NCBI RefSeq assembly: GCF_002933855.1
Contig: NZ_BFAQ01000035.1
Location: 88,636-152,635 of the forward strand
DNA from: Vibrio penaeicida
GTDB lineage: Bacteria; Pseudomonadota; Gammaproteobacteria; Enterobacterales; Vibrionaceae
DNA length: 64,000 nucleotides
Reading direction: 5' to 3'
The position numbers and the translations under genes were made by a program. Shown here one piece after another: positions 35,735 to 42,530 of this stretch. Within the stretch, counting starts at the first letter, position 1; the number at the start of each line of letters is the position of its first letter. Below the pieces are notes generated by a model. It searched no databases. It was not told where the DNA came from and saw only the letters and a list, made by a program, of their open reading frames with translations.

Positions 35735-36946
35735 ATGAAACAACTACTTGTGGGCACTACGCTCATCTGCCTTGGGCTGACGTCAGGGGTTGCCTTCGCC
35801 AAAGTCTCGGCAGATTTGGGCCCCCGCCCTATGTATCTTGTCGACAATATGGATGAAAGCGCACTAAAAACTAAGCTTCAAACTTGTGAAGCCGGTCCTT
35901 TTCATCGAAGCGATTTTTCCATCGGTCACCGCGGTGCAGCAATGCAGTTTCCGGAACACACAAAAGAATCCTATTTAGCCGCAATTCGCACAGGTGCAGG
36001 GGTACTAGAGTGTGATGTTACTTTCACGAAAGACAAAGAATTGGTATGCCGTCATTCGCAAAGCGATCTGCATACAACAACCAATGTACTTGCCATTCCT
36101 GAGCTTGCCAAAAAATGTACCATTCCGTTCAAACCAGCCAATTTAGAAACTGGGGAAAAAGCACAAGCCGAATGCCGCACGTCTGACTTTACTTTGGCGG
36201 AATTCAAAACTCTTAAAGGAAAAATGGATGGGGCTAACCCAATGGCTCAAACACCTGAAGAGTACATGAATGGAACACCAGGCTGGCGAACCGATCTCTA
36301 CTCTACATCGGGCACGTTAATGACTCATGCAGAAAGCGTCGCTTTGTTTAAAGAACACGGTGTAAAAGTCACTCCAGAGCTTAAGTCGCCTGCAGTTGAT
36401 ATGCCTTACAACGGTTTTTCGCAAGAAGATTATGCGCAAAAACTGATTGATGAACTAAAAGCTGGCGGGATTAAAGCGAAGGATGCCTACGTACAATCGT
36501 TTAACTTGAACGATGTAAAATATTGGCTAGCAAAAGAGCCTAAGTTTGGTCAGCAAGCTGTTTACTTAGACGATCGAGTCTACAACGATGAAAACTTTAA
36601 ACCCACGCTAGATAATATGAAATCTTTAGTGGAATCAGGCGTTAATATTATTGCACCTCCTATGTACGCCTTGGTTACTTTGGACAGTGAAGGAAGCATT
36701 GTGCCTTCAGATTATGCCAAGCTAGCGAAAGAAGCTGGGCTTGATATTATCACATGGACGTTAGAACGCTCCGGACCACTAAACAACGGTGGTGGTTGGT
36801 ATTATCAAAGTGTTAAAGACAGCATCAATAACGATGGTGATGCCATGGTGATGTTAGATGTTTTGGCACAAAAAGTAGGTGTTTTAGGTGTATTCAGTGA
36901 TTGGCCTTCAACCGTTACTTATTACGCTAACTGCATGAAACTATAG
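35735..36946 (+). CDS. Periplasmic glycerophosphodiester phosphodiesterase
   Basis: 403 residues from the ATG at 35735 (GGAG six bases before). It has a signal peptide (about 1-21, VAFA/KVS). The GDPD barrel shows SIGHRGAAMQFPEHTKESY, LECDVTFTKDKELVCRHS (catalytic His and metal Glu/Asp) and VTPELKSP. It is expected to split glycerophosphodiesters (from phospholipid head groups) into glycerol-3-phosphate and an alcohol. Several cysteines (ECDV, KKCTI, AECRT, NCMKL) suggest disulfides. It is controlled by its own sigma-54 promoter and ends at a terminator. Confidence 0.92.
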   Translation: MKQLLVGTTLICLGLTSGVAFAKVSADLGPRPMYLVDNMDESALKTKLQTCEAGPFHRSDFSIGHRGAAMQFPEHTKESYLAAIRTGAGVLECDVTFTKDKELVCRHSQSDLHTTTNVLAIPELAKKCTIPFKPANLETGEKAQAECRTSDFTLAEFKTLKGKMDGANPMAQTPEEYMNGTPGWRTDLYSTSGTLMTHAESVALFKEHGVKVTPELKSPAVDMPYNGFSQEDYAQKLIDELKAGGIKAKDAYVQSFNLNDVKYWLAKEPKFGQQAVYLDDRVYNDENFKPTLDNMKSLVESGVNIIAPPMYALVTLDSEGSIVPSDYAKLAKEAGLDIITWTLERSGPLNNGGGWYYQSVKDSINNDGDAMVMLDVLAQKVGVLGVFSDWPSTVTYYANCMKL

Positions 36947-36962
36947 TAGATAAGTTAATGAT

Positions 36963-36985
36963 AGAGCCGCCAAAAGCGGCTCTTA
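36963..36985 (+). terminator. Terminator after the glycerophosphodiesterase gene
   Basis: An 8-bp stem AGAGCCGC/GCGGCTCT with a 5-base loop and a TTAATTATT tail, separating this gene from phnD. Confidence 0.8.
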
Positions 36986-37005
36986 ATTATTCACAAAAAC
37001 GGTTT

Positions 37006-37020
37006 GGACACATTTGACCC
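37006..37020. promoter_or_regulatory. Candidate activator (UAS) site 2
   Basis: GGACACATTTGACCC, the second copy of the GGACA-N4-TGAC-C motif. It starts 110 bp before the phnD -24 element and 33 bp (three helical turns) before site 3. Confidence 0.55.
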
Positions 37021-37038
37021 AAACTTTAAAAAAGCAAT

Positions 37039-37059
37039 GGACAAATGTGACACATTTGT
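37039..37059. promoter_or_regulatory. Candidate activator (UAS) site 3, palindromic
   Basis: GGACAAATGTGACAC (37039-37053) lies over the perfect 19-bp palindrome ACAAATGTGACACATTTGT (37041-37059). It starts 77 bp before the phnD -24 element, 11 bp (one turn) more than the distance seen for site 1. Confidence 0.6.
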
Positions 37060-37114
37060 AAACACAAAAGAAATCATATTTTTTATCTCATTGTTTTATA
37101 AGTACTAATTAACA

Positions 37115-37130
37115 TGGCACGCTCCTAGCA
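37115..37130 (+). promoter_or_regulatory. Sigma-54 (-24/-12) promoter of phnD
   Basis: TGGCACGCTCCTAGCA has GG (37116-37117) and GC (37128-37129) ten bases apart. The shared element TTTTATCTCATTGTTTT is at 37081-37097, 18 bp upstream of GG (17 bp in the other promoter). Confidence 0.8.
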
Positions 37131-37176
37131 ATAACAAACGCGACCCTTTACATTAAATCAACAAAAAGGTTTCAAG

Positions 37177-38217
37177 ATGAAATTAGCACCTAAAGGATTA
37201 CTTATTGCTACCTCCCTGCTTTTGCCTTCATTAGCGTTTGCGCAGACGTGTGAAAACAGAGGTGTATTGGATGACCGTTATTGCGATGAAAACAATGACC
37301 TTGTTGCTGACACGCCAAAAAACAAAGACGACTGGCGCGATCCAAGTACATTGGTCTTTACATATACTCCTGTTGAAGACCCCGCTATATACAAAGATGC
37401 GTTCGCTGACTTTCAGGCGCACCTTACTAAGGTGACAGGTAAACGCGTTATTTACTACACCGTACACTCCAACTCCGCACAAGTAGAAGCCATGCGTTCG
37501 GGAAGATTGCACGTTGCTGGATTCTCAACCGGTCCAACAGGCTATGCCGTAAACCTCGCAGGTTATGTGCCCATTGCTGTAAAAGGTAACGAGAACGGCT
37601 TCCAAGGCTATAACTTAGTTACGATCGTTCGAAAGGACAGTGGCATTAACACCATGGACGATTTGAAAGGCAAACGCGTTGCACACACTTCTGCTTCATC
37701 AAACTCCGGTAACCTAGCGCCACGAGCACTCTTTCCAAACAAAGGGATAGTTCCAGACAAAGATTACAAAGTTCTTTATTCAGGTAAACACGATCAATCT
37801 ATTCTTGGTGTGTTTAATGGTGACTACGACGCAGCACCTGTCGCATCAGATGTTTATGATCGAATGGTAGCGGCAGGACGAGTCGACGAAAGTGCGCTTA
37901 AGATCATTTATCGCAGCCCTCGATTCCCTACCTCTGCTTTTGGCTACTCACACGATCTCAATCCTGATCTGGTTGCGAAAATTAGAGAAGCGTTTTCTTC
38001 CTATCGCTTTACGCCGGAAATGAGCGCAACTTTTAAGGGTGCCGATCGCTTTGCTCCTATTACGTATAAAGAAGATTGGGCGGTAATCCGCAACATTGCA
38101 CACGCTACTGGTACCGCTTACACCAAAACAGGGCTTAAAAAGCTAGCAGAAAAAGAAGCCGCTAAACGAGCTAAGAAGAAAGCGGCTGAACTCGCTAAGC
38201 AAGCCAAAAACCAGTAA
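37177..38217 (+). CDS. phnD: PhnD-family ABC transporter substrate-binding protein
   Basis: 346 residues with a signal peptide (1-22, AFAQ). The PhnD/PBP core shows LVFTYTPVEDPAIYKDAF, HVAGFSTGPTGYAVN, DLKGKRVAHTSASSNSGNLAP and FNGDYDAAPVASDVYDRM. The family binds phosphonates, phosphite or phosphate. Here the adjacent diesterase suggests an organophosphate such as glycerol-3-phosphate, which is inference. The last 30 residues form a Lys/Ala-rich tail (AAKRAKKKAAELAKQAK) unusual for a periplasmic binding protein. It is the first gene of a four-gene transporter operon. Confidence 0.9.
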   Translation: MKLAPKGLLIATSLLLPSLAFAQTCENRGVLDDRYCDENNDLVADTPKNKDDWRDPSTLVFTYTPVEDPAIYKDAFADFQAHLTKVTGKRVIYYTVHSNSAQVEAMRSGRLHVAGFSTGPTGYAVNLAGYVPIAVKGNENGFQGYNLVTIVRKDSGINTMDDLKGKRVAHTSASSNSGNLAPRALFPNKGIVPDKDYKVLYSGKHDQSILGVFNGDYDAAPVASDVYDRMVAAGRVDESALKIIYRSPRFPTSAFGYSHDLNPDLVAKIREAFSSYRFTPEMSATFKGADRFAPITYKEDWAVIRNIAHATGTAYTKTGLKKLAEKEAAKRAKKKAAELAKQAKNQ

Positions 38218-38273
38218 CACCATAGGGTCTGTTGACCCTAGATCATAAATCTAATTTAAACACTCATCACTTT

Positions 38274-38309
38274 CCTATGCCCTCCTTTGGGTAGGGCATA
38301 GGCTTTTTT
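38274..38309 (+). terminator. Intrinsic terminator/attenuator between phnD and phnC
   Basis: A 10-bp stem CCTATGCCCT/AGGGCATAGG with a 9-base loop and a six-T run, 19 bp before phnC. Partial read-through would give more binding protein than transporter. A second hairpin TAGGGTC/GACCCTA without T-run lies at 38223-38240. Confidence 0.85.
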
Positions 38310-38327
38310 GAATACAAGGAATAAACG

Positions 38328-39098
38328 ATGACAAGTACTCGTCCTCGTGGCATTGCCATCAATCAACTACAGCATTCTTACGTCCCAGGAAAGCCAATTC
38401 TCAAAGGTATAGATGTTGACATTCAAGAGCCGGGTATCGTTGCGATCATTGGTCCCTCAGGGACGGGAAAAAGCACTCTTCTTCGTTGCATTAACAGGCT
38501 AAACGACCCTACTTCTGGTGAAATTCTATTTAATGGCGAAGACTTAACAAAATTGCAAGGTACACAACTCAGAAAGTTACGCCGTCACATAGGAATGGTG
38601 TTTCAGGAATATAATCTGGTCGAACGGTTAACAGTAATTGAGAATGTTCTCACTGGTCGGCTGGGATATATGAGCGCATGGAACGCATGGCGTCGTAACT
38701 ATTCACAAGAAGACATCAACAAAGCTTTTGAACTGCTCAATTTTGTAGGTTTATCTGATTTCGCCAATCAAAGAGCGGACAGCTTGTCCGGTGGGCAGAG
38801 GCAACGTGTAGGTATCGCACGCGCTGTTATGCAAGATCCTTATATTCTTCTAGCAGATGAACCTACCTCTTCACTCGACCCTAAAACCGCTGTCGAGATC
38901 ATGGAGCTGATGGAGCAACTTGCTGAAAAGAACCAAATCCCAGTGTTAGTTAATATTCATGACGTTAACCTTGCTAAGCGTTTTGCAAAGCGAATCATCG
39001 GCATGTGTGGAGGCTCAGTTCATTATGACGGGCATCCTAATGGGATTACCGAAGACGATCTCAAGGTCATCTACGGAGGTGAATCATGGCTGGATTAA
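38328..39098 (+). CDS. phnC: PhnC ABC transporter ATP-binding protein
   Basis: 256 residues. Walker A GPSGTGKST, Q-loop MVFQEYNL, signature LSGGQRQR and Walker B ILLADEPTSSLD are intact. It groups with phosphonate ATPases by VIENVLTGRLGYMSAWNAW. It energises uptake with the two permeases. It overlaps the next gene by 13 bp. Confidence 0.93.
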   Translation: MTSTRPRGIAINQLQHSYVPGKPILKGIDVDIQEPGIVAIIGPSGTGKSTLLRCINRLNDPTSGEILFNGEDLTKLQGTQLRKLRRHIGMVFQEYNLVERLTVIENVLTGRLGYMSAWNAWRRNYSQEDINKAFELLNFVGLSDFANQRADSLSGGQRQRVGIARAVMQDPYILLADEPTSSLDPKTAVEIMELMEQLAEKNQIPVLVNIHDVNLAKRFAKRIIGMCGGSVHYDGHPNGITEDDLKVIYGGESWLD

Positions 39099-39871
39099 CT
39101 GCCAATCAACAAAACCCATTCAAAGCTCACTGGTCGAATAAACTTATTTGGGTTGGTGTAATAGCGTATTTGGTTTATAGCTTCTCGTCATTAGGGCTAA
39201 GTTTAGACCGGATTATAATCGGTATTGGAGAGAGTGAACGTCTCCTTTCTCGTATGTTTCCGCCAGATTTCTCAAGACGCAGTTTGCTCCTTGATGGTCT
39301 TGCAGAAAGCCTACAGATAGCGATCATTTCGAGCTTCTTTGGCATCGTTATATCGCTGGTTTTAGGGTTACTTGCCGCTCGAAATATGATGCCTCTAGTT
39401 GTAAATACGCCTGTACGTGGGCTCATCGCTCTCTGCCGTTCATTTCATCCTGTCATCATCGCAATACTGTTTGTTAAGGCTGTGGGTTTTGGTGCATTAG
39501 CGGGGATTCTTACGCTTGTCGTTGCTTCCATCGGGTTCATTGCAAAGCTTTTTGCTGAAGCGATTGAGGAAATTTCTTTCAAGCAAGTGGAAGCGATTCG
39601 GGCAACAGGAGCCAGTTTTATCAGCGTTGTATTATTCGCGGTAATGCCTCAAGTGTTTTCTCGCTTTATCGGATTTTCAAGCTATCAGTTGGACTCGAAT
39701 CTGCGCAACTCGACTATGGTCGGAATTGTCGGAGCTGGTGGTCTTGGTGGTACCCTTTTTTCTGCATTCCAAAGGTTCGATTATGACTTTGTTGCAGCGA
39801 TCCTAATTACCATCATTACGTTGATTTTAATTGGTGAATTCTTATCTAACATCGTTCGGAGGATTTTCTGA
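39086..39871 (+). CDS. phnE: PhnE-type permease, first copy
   Basis: 261 residues, about six membrane helices. The EAA loop reads EAIRATGASFISVVLFAVMPQVFSRFIGF. PhnE systems often have two permease genes, forming a heterodimer channel. The gene overlaps phnC at its start and ends in TGATG with the second permease, indicating coupled translation. Confidence 0.92.
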   Translation: MAGLTANQQNPFKAHWSNKLIWVGVIAYLVYSFSSLGLSLDRIIIGIGESERLLSRMFPPDFSRRSLLLDGLAESLQIAIISSFFGIVISLVLGLLAARNMMPLVVNTPVRGLIALCRSFHPVIIAILFVKAVGFGALAGILTLVVASIGFIAKLFAEAIEEISFKQVEAIRATGASFISVVLFAVMPQVFSRFIGFSSYQLDSNLRNSTMVGIVGAGGLGGTLFSAFQRFDYDFVAAILITIITLILIGEFLSNIVRRIF

Positions 39872-40674
39872 TGGCGACTGCAAATATTGATCATCACTGG
39901 GAACGATTTACGACATCAGAAAAACTGATGCGATACGCCGCCTATTTTTGTTTCGTTATGGCGCTGGTTTGGTCTTGGCAAACCGTCGAAGTCATTCCTG
40001 AGTTTCTATACGATGCGCCCGCCCAGTTCGCCGATATGTTCAAACGAATGGTACCACTTGAATATGGCTTTTACCCAGAAAGCGTTCACGATGCACTGAT
40101 TGAGACACTGCATATTGCGACACTGGGTACATTGTTTACGTTAATTTTCGCCGTGCCATTAGCGTTGTTAAATGCACCTAACATTACACCGTACAAAACC
40201 ATCAACTGGATTGCGCAGTTCTTTCTAGTATCATCTCGCTCCATCAACTCCTTGGTTTGGGCACTGCTATTTATCGCGTTCTTTGGTCCCGGAGTTATTG
40301 CAGGCATCATGGCGATTGCAATTCGAAGCATCGGATTCGTTGGTAAGTTGCTTGCAGAGGCGATCACCGAAGTCAACATGGGCACAATTGAAGCGCTAAG
40401 AGCAACAGGTGCTTCAACAGCAAGCATCTTAATTAAAGGGTATTGGCCTCAAATTATGCCCGCGTTTTATTCCATTGTACTTTTCCGTTGGGATATCAAT
40501 GTACGTGAATCAGCTGTTCTAGGCTTGGTTGGTGCTGGGGGAGTCGGTGTACTTCTAAGTGATGCGATGAATTTGTTCGAATGGCAAAAAGTTTCTGTGA
40601 TCCTATTGAGCATCTTTGTTGTTGTTGTATTAGCCGAAGCGTTGGTTATTCAAATTCGTAAAAAGCTTATCTAA
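39871..40674 (+). CDS. phnE: PhnE-type permease, second copy
   Basis: 267 residues, about six membrane helices. The EAA loop reads EALRATGASTASILIKGYWPQIMPAFYSI. Sequence differs widely from the first PhnE outside the loop, so it is probably a heterodimer partner rather than a recent duplicate. It is the last gene of the operon and ends before a bidirectional terminator. Confidence 0.92.
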   Translation: MATANIDHHWERFTTSEKLMRYAAYFCFVMALVWSWQTVEVIPEFLYDAPAQFADMFKRMVPLEYGFYPESVHDALIETLHIATLGTLFTLIFAVPLALLNAPNITPYKTINWIAQFFLVSSRSINSLVWALLFIAFFGPGVIAGIMAIAIRSIGFVGKLLAEAITEVNMGTIEALRATGASTASILIKGYWPQIMPAFYSIVLFRWDINVRESAVLGLVGAGGVGVLLSDAMNLFEWQKVSVILLSIFVVVVLAEALVIQIRKKLI

Positions 40675-40707
40675 CTAAGATAAGTCCAAACGGAAGTCAC
40701 CAAACAA

Positions 40708-40736
40708 AAAAGCCCAGAGTTGCATTCTGGGCTTTT
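40708..40736. terminator. Bidirectional terminator between phnE and the FAD oxidoreductase
   Basis: An 11-bp stem AAAAGCCCAGA/TCTGGGCTTTT with a 7-base loop, between genes ending at 40674 (+) and 40760 (-). Confidence 0.92.
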
Positions 40737-40759
40737 CAATACTTTCGATAGTTTACTTG

Positions 40760-42220
40760 TTAAATAGGTTTAGACACCCCTGCGACGAGTGCTAGCTCTT
40801 CAGGGTAATCCCTTTGTATCGCCAGTTCCACCGCCCTTCCAACAACATCTGATTCTTGAACACCATTCAAAAACTCATACGATTGCAAAAGTTGCTTTTC
40901 TGAAATCATCTGCTGCGAGTGCATGTGTGCAGCTATCTGTTCCGATGCTTCTATCGCCGACGACGCCTTCACAATTTCCATGCGCGCATAATTACTCCCT
41001 TCCACCGAAATGTCAGACGCTCTTAAAGTAGAGTCTTCACCAGGAATTTGTTGCGCTCCGTAAAGTGGCTTACTCGCCATTTCTGCACTAGCAAAAGAAG
41101 GAATAAATTGAGACATATGCTCTATAGCACGATTGGTGCGCACCAATTGATCGGCCTCTGGCCATCCAGCCCCAATTTTAGAAAGCAGGTAATTAGGTAA
41201 TGCAGGCTGAGAACTGTTGCCATTACTCGTAACTAGCCCATCGTGAAATAGCGTAATGTCTTCCGTCATCCCGTGGAGCTGAAACACCCCATTAGCATAA
41301 GGTGTTAACTGAGCCATTCCATTTGGAGTTCCGCGTTGTCCGTGAAATATAACTTCAGGCCATTGCTCATCACAATCATCCCAACGGGTTACATAGGCGG
41401 CTTTAAATTCAACGAACCTTTGCTTTGGACGCTGTGTCCAATCATCGACTATGCCCGTTTCGAAACCACCTGCGTTAATAAGATAATCTACCTGCGTGTA
41501 TTGAGTGGTACCTTCCCCTAATTGAGAATGTGAGATACACCACCCTTCATCGCTTCTTTCAACCTTTTCAACTGCGGTTTCTATACGCAAATCACAATTG
41601 CTTTTACTTGCTAAAGCCAAATCGAGTGTTGATGAAAGCCTGAATACACTCCAACCAAATTCCTGCACAATGACCACTGGGTACTTAATATTGTCTAGGT
41701 TGGTATGCCGAGCAAAAGGAATCATCCAATCATCAAATGTAGCAGGCTGTTCTGGCTGTTTTTTATCACGGAGCACCTCTAGCTGATCTTTTTCATACGT
41801 TACGTAGTAGTTTTGAGGGCTCCCTAATACGGAATTAGATTCATCATCATCAACTAATGACTGGTAATAACTTTGAAGAAAATCAAGACGTGGGAGAATC
41901 TCATCAGCGTTCCCATCATCAGTGGTAGGGACAACAATTACCGTGGGTCTGATGTTAATCGTATGAGGAAAAAGCTTTACGGTATCGATAGATTGACGAA
42001 GCAATTCTGCACATTGTTTCTCCGAGATTTCACGATACAAGTTACCACCAGCATGAAGGTGACAGATGGGTGGACCGTTAACTAGGCTGTCGCGTTTTTC
42101 AAACAGAGTCACATCTAAACCTAGCTCTGAAAATTTGAGAGCGGCAGTAGAACCTGCAATGCCACCACCAATAATTCCAACACTTAATGTCTTCTGCTCT
42201 TTATTTTTTTTGAGGGTCAT
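40760..42220 (-). CDS. FAD-dependent oxidoreductase (DAO-like)
   Basis: 486 residues. The N-terminal dinucleotide fold VGIIGGGIAGSTAALKFSELGLDVTLFEK binds FAD. LINAGGFETGIVDDW is the second flavin-contact segment. The overall pattern is that of D-amino-acid-oxidase/glycerol-3-phosphate-dehydrogenase relatives, but the substrate is unknown. There is no signal peptide or membrane segment. It is convergent with the phn operon and not co-transcribed with it. Its upstream region holds an A-tract repeat and a DnaA-box cluster. Confidence 0.85.
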   Translation of the reverse strand: MTLKKNKEQKTLSVGIIGGGIAGSTAALKFSELGLDVTLFEKRDSLVNGPPICHLHAGGNLYREISEKQCAELLRQSIDTVKLFPHTINIRPTVIVVPTTDDGNADEILPRLDFLQSYYQSLVDDDESNSVLGSPQNYYVTYEKDQLEVLRDKKQPEQPATFDDWMIPFARHTNLDNIKYPVVIVQEFGWSVFRLSSTLDLALASKSNCDLRIETAVEKVERSDEGWCISHSQLGEGTTQYTQVDYLINAGGFETGIVDDWTQRPKQRFVEFKAAYVTRWDDCDEQWPEVIFHGQRGTPNGMAQLTPYANGVFQLHGMTEDITLFHDGLVTSNGNSSQPALPNYLLSKIGAGWPEADQLVRTNRAIEHMSQFIPSFASAEMASKPLYGAQQIPGEDSTLRASDISVEGSNYARMEIVKASSAIEASEQIAAHMHSQQMISEKQLLQSYEFLNGVQESDVVGRAVELAIQRDYPEELALVAGVSKPI

Positions 42221-42318
42221 GTCTTTAATACGTTTTTTAGGTACCCAAGTATTTTACTCAGATATTGATTTGAAGAAAATCACATTTTTCTTGTACCTTT
42301 TCGTTATAAAGAACGATC

Positions 42319-42340
42319 AAAAAAAACTTAAAAAAAACTT
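42319..42340. repeat. Tandem A-tract repeat
   Basis: Two direct copies of AAAAAAAACTT in an AT-rich stretch, 36 bp from the first DnaA box of the cluster. Confidence 0.75.
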
Positions 42341-42375
42341 GACGATATTGCCCCAAATTAAACACATTTCAGATT

Positions 42376-42530
42376 TGTGAATAACAAATTGCGTCGAAGT
42401 TCCTTAGCCATTGGCTTGGGCGAATGTATCCCAATTATTCGCCCAAAGTTATCCAAATATTTATCCACTGATTTTGTGGATAAGTCACCCCTAGTTATTC
42501 ACAACCCTTTAATATGCGCCCTTATTCACT
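42376..42530. promoter_or_regulatory. Cluster of DnaA boxes
   Basis: Three perfect TTATNCACA boxes: TTATTCACA on minus (42376-42384), TTATCCACA on minus (42475-42483) and TTATTCACA on plus (42495-42503). Near matches on plus are TTATCCAAA (42449-42457), TTATCCACT (42461-42469) and TTATTCACT (42522-42530). Boxes at 42461 and 42475 form an inverted pair. A 10-bp-stem hairpin (42416-42425 with 42437-42446) lies within. It may regulate the oxidoreductase gene or bind DnaA for other purposes. Confidence 0.7.

Noticed and set aside
479..38296. KOPS-like octamers GGGNAGGG at 479 (+), 32924 (-) and 38289 (+)
   Set aside because: Two point toward dif and one points away, and the last is part of a terminator stem. 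Too few to claim FtsK polarity.
42319..42530. DnaA-box cluster as the chromosome II replication origin
   Set aside because: It lies near dif and the matS sites, and no rctB, parAB or RctB iteron array is present. Kept only as a DnaA-binding locus of unknown role.
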